Below are positions 16,222 through 25,017 of a stretch of DNA of 64,000 bases, piece after piece. The notes under the pieces were generated by a model. The model ran no database searches. It saw nothing but the letters and a program-made list of their open reading frames with translations, and was not told the origin of the DNA. The position numbers were made by a program, and so were the translations under genes. Source of the stretch: Kitasatospora phosalacinea (GTDB taxonomy: Bacteria > Actinomycetota > Actinomycetes > Streptomycetales > Streptomycetaceae); NCBI RefSeq assembly GCF_000717185.1, contig NZ_JNYE01000019.1:45473-109472 (forward strand), given 5' to 3'. Position 1 is the stretch's first letter. Each line of letters starts with the position of its first letter.

Positions 16222-17541
16222 GTGCGCGCCCGTCGGTTGATAACTGTGGTTGCTGGAGTCGTCGCGCTGAGCACCCCGGCGGTCGCGCACGCCCGCGGCG
16301 GTGGCGGCAGCCACGGGTTCGGGGGCAGCGGGGGCAGCCACGGCGGTGGCTCGCACCGGTCGTCCGGCGGCGTCTACTTCTTCGGTGGCGGCGGCGGTGG
16401 CGGCGGCGGGTTGATCACCCTGCTGGTGATCGTGGCCGTCGTCCTGCTGGTCCTGTGGCTCATGCGCCGGCACCGGAAGGCGAAGCAGACGGCCGGTCTG
16501 AACACGGTCTCGGACCGCACGGCGCACCGCGCGGACGCGCAGGCCCGCGAGCGGGCCGTCCAGGTCGGGGCCCGGGTCGACGCCATCGCCGACACCGACG
16601 CGACCTTCGACCGCGCCGCGCTGGAGAGCCGGGCCGTCTGGCTGTACGAGACCGCCCAGCGCGCCTGGTCCCGGAACGACCAGGCCGTGCTGCAGGAGAT
16701 CCTGTCCCCCGTCCTGTACGGCAAGTGGGCCGACGAGCTGAACGACTACGCGTCGCGCGGCGAGGTCAACGTCGTGGAGATCCTCTCCGGCCCGGTGGTC
16801 GAGCTGGTCGACGTGGCGAACCGCGCGGGCGAGGTGAACGACACCGTGACCTTCCGGATCACCGCGACGCTCAACGACTACGTGCGCAGCAGCTACGGCG
16901 CGGACGCCGCGCGCAAGGACGGCTCGACCCGCCCGGTCGAGTACTGGACGCTGCGCAAGAACCGGGCCGGGGAGTGGATCGTGTCCTCGGTGGAGCAGGC
17001 GGCCGAGGGCGCGCACCACCTGACCGACGCCATCGAGACCGACGGCTGGGACCAGAAGGAGGTCGCCCGCGAGGCGGTGCTGGAGGTGGCCGGGAAGACC
17101 GCGGTCAGGGGCGCGGGCGACCTCCTGTCGCTCACCAACGTCTCGTGGAGCACGGACGCCGACGCCGCCGCCGGCGACCTGAGCGTGCTCGACGGCCGGT
17201 TCGACCGGGCGGTCCTGGAGGTCGCCGTCGAGCGGTTCCTCGAGGAGTGGGTCATGAACGACGGCAGCCTGGACTTCACGGCCGTGCGCACGGCCGACCG
17301 GACCGTCATGCGCGACGCCGTCGTCAGGTCGGTCACGGTGCGCTCGCTGGCCTCGCGCGAACCGGTGGTCTTCCGGGTCGCGGCCGAAGCGGAGGGCGTC
17401 TACTACGAGGTCGACCGGCGCAGCGAGCAGGTGCTGCGCGGCGACGCGCACGGCCGCAGGCCGATCACCCTGGTGTTCGACCTCCGGATGGACGACGCGT
17501 CGACCGACGCGTGGTCCGTGGTCGCCGCCCACGTGGAGTAG
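16222..17541 (+). CDS. Tim44-like domain membrane protein
   Basis: A 439-residue protein. The order is a signal-like start (residues 1-25), a glycine/serine/histidine-rich stretch, a G9 run, one transmembrane helix (about 64-84), then a large cytoplasmic part. The region around V-W-L-Y-E-T-A-Q-R-A-W-S-R-N-D to R-P-V-E-Y-W-T-L-R-K-N matches the Tim44-like (NTF2-fold) domain found in bacterial membrane proteins. Function in bacteria is uncertain; a membrane-associated binding role is possible. The GTG at 16222 follows GGAGGGGGAG. A much longer frame extending upstream is a composition artefact. Confidence 0.88.
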   Translation: MRARRLITVVAGVVALSTPAVAHARGGGGSHGFGGSGGSHGGGSHRSSGGVYFFGGGGGGGGGLITLLVIVAVVLLVLWLMRRHRKAKQTAGLNTVSDRTAHRADAQARERAVQVGARVDAIADTDATFDRAALESRAVWLYETAQRAWSRNDQAVLQEILSPVLYGKWADELNDYASRGEVNVVEILSGPVVELVDVANRAGEVNDTVTFRITATLNDYVRSSYGADAARKDGSTRPVEYWTLRKNRAGEWIVSSVEQAAEGAHHLTDAIETDGWDQKEVAREAVLEVAGKTAVRGAGDLLSLTNVSWSTDADAAAGDLSVLDGRFDRAVLEVAVERFLEEWVMNDGSLDFTAVRTADRTVMRDAVVRSVTVRSLASREPVVFRVAAEAEGVYYEVDRRSEQVLRGDAHGRRPITLVFDLRMDDASTDAWSVVAAHVE

Positions 17542-17652
17542 GCGTCAACTCCGGGGGCCCGTGGTGGCACGAACGGGGCAATTCTCCCTGCGGGCGTTAG
17601 CGGCTCCGAGCGGCGGGGGTAGTTCGTCCTCACACCACTGATCGGAGTGCCC

Positions 17653-18126
17653 ATGCGACCTGTCCGCACCACCACCGCCGCCACCGCTGCCACCGCTGCC
17701 GGAGCCGCCCTGCTCCTCGCCCTCGCCTCCCTGGCCGCCGCCCCGACCGCGTCCGCCGCCGACCGCACCGACCGCGCGGGGCGGGCGCCCGGCTGCACGG
17801 CCTCGGCCTGCAACGGGAGGGACCCGGTGGCCTCGCACTGCGACGACGACGGCAAGCTGGTCGAGAGCCGGACGCTGGGCGGGGCGTCCGGCGCGAAGGT
17901 CCAGCTCTTCTACAGCGCCGCCTGCAAGGCGAACTGGGCCCGCAGCGTGGACGCGCCGGACGGCGGCGCCGTGCTGGTGACCAGCCGCAACGGCCGCAAG
18001 TACGTGCGCGACACCGACGACGCGAAGAAGTACGTCTGGACGCCGATGGTGGACGGCACCGTCGCCGCGCAGGCCTGCCTGGGCCCGCAGAACAGCGACG
18101 CGCTGACCTGCACCTCCTACCACTGA
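17653..18126 (+). CDS. DUF2690 (YjfA-like) secreted protein
   Basis: A 157-residue protein with a Sec signal peptide of about 36 residues ending A-S-A-A. The mature part has paired cysteines: G-C-T-A-S-A-C-N-G-R-D-P, S-H-C, A-A-C-K and later C-L-G-P and C-T. The C-N-G-x-D-P and L-F-Y-S-A-A-C-K-A-N-W-A-R segments are diagnostic of DUF2690. These are small extracellular proteins of unknown role. ATG at 17653 preceded by GGAG; a GTG two codons upstream is less likely. Confidence 0.9.
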   Translation: MRPVRTTTAATAATAAGAALLLALASLAAAPTASAADRTDRAGRAPGCTASACNGRDPVASHCDDDGKLVESRTLGGASGAKVQLFYSAACKANWARSVDAPDGGAVLVTSRNGRKYVRDTDDAKKYVWTPMVDGTVAAQACLGPQNSDALTCTSYH

Positions 18127-18178
18127 CCGTAGGAGCTGCTGGGTCCGGCGGCCCCGACGGGCCCGACAGGCCCGCGAC

Positions 18179-18227
18179 GGTGCCCCGCCTCCCCCGCCGA
18201 GCGGCCTGGCGGGGGGGACGGGGCACC
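18179..18227. terminator. Bidirectional hairpin terminator
   Basis: A 20-bp stem (18 of 20 paired; 18179-18198 with 18208-18227) with a 9-base loop lies between the convergent DUF2690 and GH16 genes. It should end transcription from both sides. Confidence 0.75.
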
Positions 18228-18242
18228 TGGTGCGGGAGGGGG

Positions 18243-19706
18243 TCAGTTGGCGGGGACGGTGTCCTTGAACGCGGTGCCGGCCGTGCGCAGCGCGGCGACG
18301 TTGGTGGCGACCTGGGCGGGGCTGAGCACCTGGTCCTTGACGAAGTACACGTAGTCGACCTGCTGGTCGTACGAGCGCGGCGTCGTGGAGTACTGGCCCG
18401 CCAGGTCGATCAGCCAGTGGTTGAAGTCGATGAACTGCGGGGTCTCGGGCAGGTAGGGCTCGCCGTGGGTGGCGACGACCTGGCCGTCGATGTAGTAGGT
18501 GACGTTGCTGTTGTCGATGGTGAACTGCAGCAGGTGCCAGCCGTCGAAGGACTGGCGCTGCTCGCCGTGGGTGTTGACGGCGTTCCACGGGTCCGGGTTG
18601 TAGGTCTCCCAGGTGGTCTCGTACATGATGTTGCTCTGCTCGCCCCAGCCGCCGTTGGGCAGGTACTCGAAGTCCTGCTCGCTGTAGTTCGGGTCCATCG
18701 GGGCGTTGAGCGGGGTGAAGGCGAAGAAGGTCTGGTTGATGTGGTCGCCGTCGGGGCCGCTGTTGGGGGCGTCGGCGAACTTGACCCGGGCCGCGTAGGT
18801 GCCGTTCTTGAACTTCCGCGCGGTGGTCTGGATCTCGGTCTCCTTGGTGCCGGAGGCCGTGCCGTCGGTGGTCAGGCGCAGGTTGAGCACCTTGCTGCCG
18901 CCGACGGTGGGGAAGGTGACGTCGGCCGGGGACCAGGTGGCGCCGGAGACGCCGGGGCCGCCCTGGCCGGACTTGACGGTCCAGCCGTGCTGCTGGACGG
19001 CGGCGTCCGCGCTGGTGTTGTAGGAGAAGTCGTCGAACAGGACGGGCGCGTTCGGGTCGACCGGCGGGGTGGAGGTCGAGCCGGACGGCGACGGCGAGGC
19101 GGACGAACTCGGCGACGGGGACGGGTTGTTGCCGGTGGGGGCGGTGCCCCAGATCAGGGCGCCGTCCTCCTGGAGGGTGACCTTCTGCCAGTTGGCGTAG
19201 CCGGTCTGGGTGCCGCTGAAGGAGTAGTCGTCGGACTGGGTGAGGGTCTGCCAGTCGGAGCGGTAGAAGCGCAGCTGCATGTCGCCGGTGGACTGCCCGG
19301 GGGCGAGCGAGCCCGCTCCGGCGGTGAAGCCGATCTCCAGGTAGCGGTCGGCGGTGGCGGTGGGGTTGGCCAGGGTGCCGAAGGTGCCGGTGATGTTGCC
19401 GCAGCCCTTCACCGCCCAGGAGCAGGCGAAGCGGTAGCTGACGGACGGGCCGTCGGACTTGAAGTAGTAGCGCAGGGTGATCCGGTTGAGCGCGACGGTG
19501 GTGCTGCCGGTGTTGGTGACCTGCAGCCAGGGCTCGGTCTGGTCGGCGGTCGCGCCGGAGGCGCTGGTGCGGTACTGGACGCTGAACGCGTCGGCGGCGG
19601 ACGCCGGGGCGACGGTCAGCGCGGTGGCGGCCAGGCCGGCCGCGGCGATCGCGGCGGCCGCGGCGAGCCGGGCGCGGCGGCTGGTCGTGCGGGGGCGTGC
19701 GGACAC
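18243..19706 (-). CDS. Secreted GH16-like glycosidase with N-terminal CBM3
   Basis: A 487-residue exported enzyme. The order is a signal peptide (residues 1-38), a CBM3 carbohydrate-binding module (about 40-185, with W-L-Q-V-T-N-T-G and T-L-R-Y-Y-F-K), an S/P-rich linker, and a catalytic domain (about 235-487). The core motif E-Q-D-F-E-Y matches the E-x-D-x-x-E-type active site of family 16 glycoside hydrolases, which cleave beta-glucans or related polymers. The CBM3 suggests binding to crystalline polysaccharide. GTG start at 19706 with a GGAAGGAA ribosome binding site. It is downstream of the hexosaminidase gene, but the repeat-containing gap suggests its own promoter. Confidence 0.88.
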   Translation of the reverse strand: MSARPRTTSRRARLAAAAAIAAAGLAATALTVAPASAADAFSVQYRTSASGATADQTEPWLQVTNTGSTTVALNRITLRYYFKSDGPSVSYRFACSWAVKGCGNITGTFGTLANPTATADRYLEIGFTAGAGSLAPGQSTGDMQLRFYRSDWQTLTQSDDYSFSGTQTGYANWQKVTLQEDGALIWGTAPTGNNPSPSPSSSASPSPSGSTSTPPVDPNAPVLFDDFSYNTSADAAVQQHGWTVKSGQGGPGVSGATWSPADVTFPTVGGSKVLNLRLTTDGTASGTKETEIQTTARKFKNGTYAARVKFADAPNSGPDGDHINQTFFAFTPLNAPMDPNYSEQDFEYLPNGGWGEQSNIMYETTWETYNPDPWNAVNTHGEQRQSFDGWHLLQFTIDNSNVTYYIDGQVVATHGEPYLPETPQFIDFNHWLIDLAGQYSTTPRSYDQQVDYVYFVKDQVLSPAQVATNVAALRTAGTAFKDTVPAN

Positions 19707-19855
19707 GGTGGTTCCTTCCGTGGGGGGAGTGCCCCGCGGTGCGGCGGGGCGGCAGGACGTTCCGGCGGTGCACGTGCGGGGTGCGGCGGCGGAGGTGGTC
19801 CGCGTGCTGCGGGCGGTCGCTGACGGTGGGTCGGCGACCGGGTCTGTGGGTGCCG

Positions 19856-19945
19856 CTCGGGCGGCTCGGGCGGTGCGGGCCGCTCAGGTCGCTCGGGCGG
19901 TACGGGCGGTACGGGCCGCTCGGGCGGTACGGGCCGCTCAGGTGG
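19856..19945. repeat. 9-bp tandem array covering the hexosaminidase stop codon
   Basis: Ten consecutive 9-bp units alternate CTCGGGCGG, TACGGGCCG and CTCAGGTSG forms. The last unit contains the stop codon of the GH20 gene (19938-19940 on the minus strand). An equivalent stop-containing unit occurs at 19883-19891 within the array. The array starts in the last codons of the gene and extends downstream. Confidence 0.85.
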
Positions 19946-21473
19946 CGAGGAGTTCGCGTTCGGCGTGGTGGACGCCGAGGGCGGCGAGGCGGGGGCGGTG
20001 CGCGGCGAGGGCGGGCAGGAAGTCCCGGACGTAGTCGCTGTCGGGGTTCCAGGCCCGGTCGGCGATGGCGCACAGCCGCGGGTAGGCGAGGTAGTCGAAG
20101 TGCTCGGCGGTGGTGACGAACTCGCTCCACAGCTGGGCCTGGGTGCCGAGCACCCGGGCCCGCTCGGCGTCCTCCCAGTGCGCGGGGGCGGCCTGGTGGG
20201 CGTGGGCGGTGGCCAGGTCGACGACGTACTCGGCCTGGCCGAGCGGCTCGTCGGGGCGTCCGCTCTGCGGGTAGTCGAGGTAGGTGGCGCGGTGCGGGGC
20301 CATCACCACGTCGTGGCCGCGCCGGGCGGCCTCCCGGCCGTGCTCGGCGTCCCGCCAGGGCATCACGGTGAACTCGACGGGCAGCGTGGCGCCGTCGGTC
20401 TCGGCCCAGCAGACCGGGACGCGGCCGGCCGCCAGCAGGTGGCGGCCGACTTCGCCGAGGAACCAGCCGCGCAGCTGGGCGGGCGCGGCGAGGCCGAGTT
20501 CGGCGGCCCGGCGGCGGGCGGCGGGGCTGTTCTCCCACTCGACGGTGGGGCACTCGTCCCCGCCGAGGTGGACGTAGCGGGAGGGGAACAGCTCCGTCGT
20601 CTCGTCCAGCACGGCGCGGCAGAACGCCAGCGCCTCCTCGTGCACGCCGAGCACGGTCTCGCACACGCCCCAGTCGGTCCACACGTCGAGCTGCCGCTCG
20701 GGGTGGTTGCCCAGGTGCGGGTAGGCGGCCAGGGCGGCCCGGGTGTGGCCGGGCATGTCGATCTCGGGGACGACGGTGACGCCCCGCTCGGCGGCGTACC
20801 CGACCAGGTGGCGCAGTTCGGCCTTGGTGTAGGCGCCCTGGTGCGGCAGCGCGTCGTACGCGGTGGAGCCGGCGTGGCCGGTCATGCTGCGCTCGCGGCG
20901 GGCGCCGATCTCGGTGAGCCGGGGGTAGGCGTCGACGGGCAGCCGCCAGCCCTGGTCGTCGGTCAGGTGCAGGTGCAGGACGTTGAGCTTGTGCAGGGCG
21001 ATCCGGTCGACGGCGGCCAGCAGGCGGTCCAGCGGCTGGAAGTGCCGGGCGGTGTCGATCATGAATCCGCGCCAGGAGTGCCGCGGCCGGTCGGTGATCC
21101 GCACCGCGGGCAGGCTCCACTCGACGCCGGGCACCGGGGCCGCCGAGAGCGCCTCCGGCGGCAGCAGCTGGCGCAGCGTCTGCACCGCGTGCCGCAGTCC
21201 GGCGGGCCGGGCCGCGTGCAGGGTGACCTGGAACGGGTCCACCGTCAGCCGGTAGCCCTCCTCGCCCAGTTCCGCGCCGGCGGCGGGGTCCAGGGTCAGC
21301 GCCACGGTGCCCTCCGGCCCGGCCGCCAGCGGCAGCCCGGTCGCGGGGCGCAGCAGGGTGCGCAGCAGGTCGGCGACGGCGGCGGCCTCGCCGTCGGCGC
21401 GCACGGTGGTCCGTTCGGTCAGGGTGAACCGTCCGGCAGCGGGAACGAGATCGACCGGGGTCGGCAGGATCAC
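19938..21473 (-). CDS. GH20 beta-N-acetylhexosaminidase
   Basis: A 511-residue enzyme with an N-terminal GH20b domain (about 1-130) and the catalytic GH20 barrel. Visible features are D-T-A-R-H-F, H-L-H-L-T-D-D-Q-G-W-R, E-I-D-M-P-G-H and the catalytic pair in V-H-L-G-G-D-E-C-P. The enzyme releases N-acetylglucosamine from chitooligosaccharides by substrate-assisted catalysis. No signal peptide is seen, so it should act inside the cell on imported oligosaccharides, like DasD. It is the last gene of the sugar-transport operon, 68 bases after the second permease. GTG start at 21473. Confidence 0.94.
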   Translation of the reverse strand: MILPTPVDLVPAAGRFTLTERTTVRADGEAAAVADLLRTLLRPATGLPLAAGPEGTVALTLDPAAGAELGEEGYRLTVDPFQVTLHAARPAGLRHAVQTLRQLLPPEALSAAPVPGVEWSLPAVRITDRPRHSWRGFMIDTARHFQPLDRLLAAVDRIALHKLNVLHLHLTDDQGWRLPVDAYPRLTEIGARRERSMTGHAGSTAYDALPHQGAYTKAELRHLVGYAAERGVTVVPEIDMPGHTRAALAAYPHLGNHPERQLDVWTDWGVCETVLGVHEEALAFCRAVLDETTELFPSRYVHLGGDECPTVEWENSPAARRRAAELGLAAPAQLRGWFLGEVGRHLLAAGRVPVCWAETDGATLPVEFTVMPWRDAEHGREAARRGHDVVMAPHRATYLDYPQSGRPDEPLGQAEYVVDLATAHAHQAAPAHWEDAERARVLGTQAQLWSEFVTTAEHFDYLAYPRLCAIADRAWNPDSDYVRDFLPALAAHRPRLAALGVHHAERELLAT

Positions 21474-21541
21474 GGGGTGGTCTTCTTCCGGGGGTAGGGA
21501 GGTGGGTGGGGTCGGGCCGGGCCCCGTCCGGGGCGGCGGGG

Positions 21542-22438
21542 TCAGCCCTTGACCGCTCCGGCGGTCATGCCGGTGGTGACCTTGTTCTGCAGGAACAGGA
21601 AGACCAGCAGCACGGGGAGCATGAAGAGGCTGGCCGCGGCCATGGTGGCGCCCCAGTCGGTGCCGAAGACGTTCGCGAAGGAGGAGAGCCAGACGGGGAG
21701 GGTGCGGGCGTCCTGGTTCTTGATGATCAGCGTGTTGGCGAAGGCGAACTCGTTCCAGGCCGTGATGAAGCCGAACAGCGAGGTGGCGAGCAGGCCGGGG
21801 GCGAGCAGCGGGAGGGTGATGCGGCGGAAGGCGCCGGCCCGGGTGCAGCCGTCGACCTGGGCGGCTTCCTCCAGTTCGGCGGGGACGGCGGCGAGGAAGC
21901 CGCGCAGGGTGACGATGGTGAAGGGGAGGGTGGTCATGAAGTAGACCAGGGTGAGCATGCTGAGGCTGTCGAGCATGTCGGTGTCGCGGGCGATGACGTA
22001 CATCGGGATGAGCAGGGCTTCCCAGGGCGCCATCTGGGCGGTGAAGACCAGCAGCAGGAAGGCCCGGCGGCCGCGCCAGCGCAGCCGGCCGACGGCGTAC
22101 GCGGCGAGCAGGGCGACGACCAGGGAGAGCAGGACGGCGCCGAGGGTGACCAGCAGGCTGTTGCGCCAGTAGCCGCCGAAGCCGGGGGCGTGGATCGCGG
22201 TGGAGAAGTGTTCGAGGGTGGGGTGCAGGGGGAGGAAGGCGGGGGTGGCGGACTGGATCTCGGCGGTGGGCTTGAAGGCGGTGACCACCATCCAGTACAC
22301 GGGGAACGCGGCGGTGACCAGGACGGCGAGGGCGGCGAGGTTGAGCGGGAGGCGGCGCAGTCGGCGGGGGGTGAGGAGGCTGCGGGGGGCGGGGAGGCGG
22401 CGGGAGGCGGGGAGGCTGCGGGAGGCGGGGAGGCTCAT
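21542..22438 (-). CDS. Sugar ABC transporter permease (MalG/DasC type)
   Basis: A 298-residue inner-membrane permease with six predicted helices. The coupling EAA loop reads E-L-E-E-A-A-Q-V-D-G-C-T-R-A-G-A-F-R-R-I-T-L-P. The N-terminus has an S-L-P-A-S-R-type reiterated stretch encoded by GGAGGCGG-like DNA repeats. The start ATG overlaps the stop of the preceding permease (ATGA, 4 bases), showing translational coupling. No ATPase gene is present, as is usual for streptomycete sugar importers that share the MsiK ATPase. Confidence 0.94.
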   Translation of the reverse strand: MSLPASRSLPASRRLPAPRSLLTPRRLRRLPLNLAALAVLVTAAFPVYWMVVTAFKPTAEIQSATPAFLPLHPTLEHFSTAIHAPGFGGYWRNSLLVTLGAVLLSLVVALLAAYAVGRLRWRGRRAFLLLVFTAQMAPWEALLIPMYVIARDTDMLDSLSMLTLVYFMTTLPFTIVTLRGFLAAVPAELEEAAQVDGCTRAGAFRRITLPLLAPGLLATSLFGFITAWNEFAFANTLIIKNQDARTLPVWLSSFANVFGTDWGATMAAASLFMLPVLLVFLFLQNKVTTGMTAGAVKG

Positions 22439-23349
22439 GCCTCGGCTCCTTCCTGGCGGTGCATCCGCCGGAGGGTGGTGACGAGCGCGGCGAGCAGGAT
22501 CAGCACGGTGAGCGTGGAGGCCGCGGAGCCGAGGTCGTACTTGTGCAGGTTCTGGGCGATCTGGAAGGCGTAGACGGGCAGGGTGGTGGTGGCGCCGTTG
22601 GGGCCGCCCTGGCTGACCACCCAGATCTGGGCGAAGCACTTGAAGGTCCAGATCACTTCGAGCGAGGTGACCAGGGCGAACAGCGGGCGCAGCACGGGGA
22701 CGGTGACCAGGCGGAAGGTCTGCCAGGCGCTCGCGCCGTCGATCCGGGCGGATTCGTAGAGCTCGCCCGGGATGGTGGTGAGCCCGCCGTAGAGGGTGAG
22801 GGCGGCGAAGGGGACGGACTGCCAGACCACCAGCAGCACCAGGACGCTGAAGGTGGCGCCGGAGTGGGCGAACCAGGCGTAGTCGTGGTAGCCGTGCAGT
22901 CCCAACTGGTCAAGAGCCCAGTTGACCACCCCGAAGCGGGACTGGAACAGCCACTGGAACACCGTGGTGGCGGCGATCACCGGGGTCGCCCAGACCAGCA
23001 CCAGGGCGCTCATCACGGCCAGCCTCATCCGCCTGCCGAGCCGGACCAGCATCAGCGCGACCAGGGTGCCGAGGCCGGTGATCAGCAGGGTGTTGAGGGC
23101 GGTCCAGCCGAGGGTGCGGGCGGTGACCGTCCAGAACTTCGGGTCCGAGAGGAGCTCGGTGTAGTTGTCGAAGCCGACGAACGGGGCGCCGCCGCGGATC
23201 AGTTCGGCCAGCCGGAAGTGCTGGACGGAGATCACCAGGTTGCGGGCGACGGGGTAGAGCAGTAGGTACGCCGCGCCCACCAGGGTCGGGGCGATGAGCA
23301 GGTAGGGCCGGATCCGGGTGCGGAGCGGCGGTGACGCGTCGGTGGGCAC
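22435..23349 (-). CDS. Sugar ABC transporter permease (MalF/DasB type)
   Basis: A 304-residue permease with about six transmembrane helices and the EAA-loop signature E-L-Y-E-S-A-R-I-D-G-A-S-A-W-Q-T-F. The GTG start at 23349 is placed after a GACAGGAG ribosome binding site; the protein then begins V-P-T-D-A-S-P-P-L with the first helix at about 20. It overlaps the next permease by 4 bases. It sits downstream of the binding-protein gene, separated by a hairpin. Confidence 0.93.
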   Translation of the reverse strand: MPTDASPPLRTRIRPYLLIAPTLVGAAYLLLYPVARNLVISVQHFRLAELIRGGAPFVGFDNYTELLSDPKFWTVTARTLGWTALNTLLITGLGTLVALMLVRLGRRMRLAVMSALVLVWATPVIAATTVFQWLFQSRFGVVNWALDQLGLHGYHDYAWFAHSGATFSVLVLLVVWQSVPFAALTLYGGLTTIPGELYESARIDGASAWQTFRLVTVPVLRPLFALVTSLEVIWTFKCFAQIWVVSQGGPNGATTTLPVYAFQIAQNLHKYDLGSAASTLTVLILLAALVTTLRRMHRQEGAEA

Positions 23350-23430
23350 GGCGGGGGTACTCCTGTCGGGGACGTGCGGGGCGGGGCGGCGGACCGGGGC
23401 GGGCGGCGGGCCCGGCGGGCGGCGGGCCCG

Positions 23431-23458
23431 GCGGGCCGGACCGGGGAGCCCGGCCCGC
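23431..23458 (-). terminator. Hairpin between binding-protein and permease genes
   Basis: A 9-bp perfect GC stem (23431-23439 with 23450-23458) and 10-base loop directly follows the binding-protein stop. In sugar-importer operons such hairpins often attenuate or stabilise transcripts so that binding protein is made in excess; that role is inferred here. Confidence 0.5.
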
Positions 23459-23465
23459 GCGGGGG

Positions 23466-24746
23466 TCAGTTGCCGCTGAGCGCCTTGGTGATGGCCGCGC
23501 TCGCGGTCTTGCCCGCGGCGGACGGGTCGGCGCCGGTGAGGACCTGGGTCATGTACTGCTTGATCGGGTTGTCGGCCTCGACGGCGGCCCAGTCGGGCGA
23601 GTTGGGCGTGGCGCGGCCGTTGACGGCGCCCGCGGCCATCGCGGCGGCGCCCTCGTCGTCGCTGAGCACGGAGGCCAGGGTGGTCCGGTTGGGGACGTAG
23701 CTCATCTGCTTGGCGATCGCGGTCTGCCACTTGTCACCGGCCAGTGCCTTGACCACTTCGTAGGCGGCCTGCTGGTGGCGGGAGGACTCGGGGACGATCA
23801 GGTCGGAGCCGCCGGTGAACACCGCGCCGGGCTTGTCGGCGGTCTTGCCGGGGATCGGGAAGAAGCCGAGCTTGTCCTTGAGGTCCGGGTTGGCCTTGAG
23901 GATCGCGGCGGCGCCGCCGGGGGTGGAGATCACCTGGGCGGTGTGGCCCTGGGCGAACACCTCGGCCTGCGGGGGCTTGGCCTCGTCGGACTCCTTGGGG
24001 CCCTTGCCGAGGGCCTGGAGCTGCTGGTAGAAGCCGATCGCGGCCTTGGCCTGCGGGGTGTCCAGGGTGCCGGTCCACTTGCCGTCGGAGCCCTTGACGG
24101 CGAGGTCGCCGCCCTCGTCCCAGAGGAAGCCCGCGAGCACGTACCAGGTCTGGCCGGTCAGGTAGATGCCGTCGTTGCCGCCGGTGTTGAGCTTCTGGGT
24201 GTCGGTGATCCACTCCTCGCGGGTCTTGGGCGGGGTGGTGATGCCGGCCTGCTGGAACAGGTCCTTGCGGTAGATGACCACGCGGTTGGCGGCGTACCAG
24301 GGGATGCCGAACTGCTGGCCGCCGATGTTGCCGGGCTCGGCGAGGCCGGGGATCCAGTCCTTGCCGTTGAGCTCGGCGGTCTTGTCGCTGAGGTCGTGCA
24401 CGCCGCCGCTGGCCGCGTACTGGGCGACCTGGGTGTTGCCGACCTCGATCACGTCGGGGGCGTCCTTGCTGGCCAGGGCGCTGGTGACCTTCTGGCCGAT
24501 GCCGTCCCACTCCTGGATCTGCACGTTCAGGGTGAGACCGGGGTGGCCGGCCTCGAAGTCGGCCTCGAAGTCCTTCAGGAAGCCGTCGGTGACGCTGTCC
24601 TTCATGATCCAGACCGTCAGTTCGGCCGGCCCTGCCGACTCCTGGGAGCCCGAGCCGGAGCCGGAGGAGCAGGCGGTCAGGGTGGCCGCGCCGAGCAGCA
24701 GGGCGATCGCGGAGCGCAGGGTGGTCGTCAGTGCGGTGGATCTCAC
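23466..24746 (-). CDS. Sugar-binding lipoprotein of ABC transporter
   Basis: A 426-residue extracellular solute-binding protein (family 1). A lipoprotein signal peptide ends with the lipobox L-T-A-C followed by a serine/glycine-rich tether. The mature protein shows the typical W-I-M-K-D-S-V and later Y-A-A-N-R-V-V-I-Y-R-K-D-L-F, W-L-L-like and G-G-S-D-L-I-V-P segments of oligosaccharide binders such as DasA. GTG start at 24746. It is the first gene of the operon and is divergent from the GntR gene, with operator-like palindromes between them. Confidence 0.93.
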   Translation of the reverse strand: MRSTALTTTLRSAIALLLGAATLTACSSGSGSGSQESAGPAELTVWIMKDSVTDGFLKDFEADFEAGHPGLTLNVQIQEWDGIGQKVTSALASKDAPDVIEVGNTQVAQYAASGGVHDLSDKTAELNGKDWIPGLAEPGNIGGQQFGIPWYAANRVVIYRKDLFQQAGITTPPKTREEWITDTQKLNTGGNDGIYLTGQTWYVLAGFLWDEGGDLAVKGSDGKWTGTLDTPQAKAAIGFYQQLQALGKGPKESDEAKPPQAEVFAQGHTAQVISTPGGAAAILKANPDLKDKLGFFPIPGKTADKPGAVFTGGSDLIVPESSRHQQAAYEVVKALAGDKWQTAIAKQMSYVPNRTTLASVLSDDEGAAAMAAGAVNGRATPNSPDWAAVEADNPIKQYMTQVLTGADPSAAGKTASAAITKALSGN

Positions 24747-24810
24747 GGTGGGTGCCGCCTCGGGGTGCCTAGGGGTGCCTGTGGGGGTGTTCGAAGAAGA
24801 CCAAATATTT

Positions 24811-24829
24811 ACCAGTAGACTCAACTGGT
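24811..24829. promoter_or_regulatory. Operator-like inverted repeat before the transporter operon
   Basis: ACCAGT-N7-ACTGGT lies 65 bases upstream of the binding-protein start. Its half-sites match ACTGGT of the streptomycete dre element (consensus ACTGGTCTAGACCAGT as I recall it), but in the outward-facing order. Probably one of the sites used by the adjacent GntR regulator. Confidence 0.55.
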
Positions 24830-24968
24830 CCGGTCGGTGGTAAGAGAAGGTGGCACAGCCGCTGCGGCCCGTCAAGGCCCTGCACGCCCTCCCCATCCTG
24901 CCCCCCACCTGCAAAGAAGGTTTCCAGTTCGGGCCTTCCGGAGCCGCGGCGACAACTGGTAAGGTCCG

Positions 24969-24999
24969 CGAACTGGTCTGGTATGGTCTGACCAGTTCG
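24969..24999. promoter_or_regulatory. Operator palindrome before the GntR gene
   Basis: Perfect 10-bp arms CGAACTGGTC and GACCAGTTCG separated by 11 bases, ending 18 bases before the GntR start codon. Inside it, TGGTC-T-GACCA forms a tighter dyad. The half-sites equal those of the DasR dre element. A further AACTGGT half-site lies at 24954-24960. Likely autoregulation by the GntR protein. Confidence 0.7.
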
Positions 25000-25017
25000 A
25001 AGTGAAGGGATGGAACG

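Noticed and set aside
13669..17541. A 1290-residue plus-strand open frame
   Set aside because: Only the part from 16222 has ribosome-binding site, signal peptide and domain evidence (Tim44-like protein). The upstream part is antisense to the LysR gene and in a shadow frame of snpA.
17545..21120. A 1191-residue minus-strand open frame over the GH16 and GH20 genes
   Set aside because: It lies in the same direction but another frame than two well-supported enzymes, and its translation is P/R/H-rich with no motifs.
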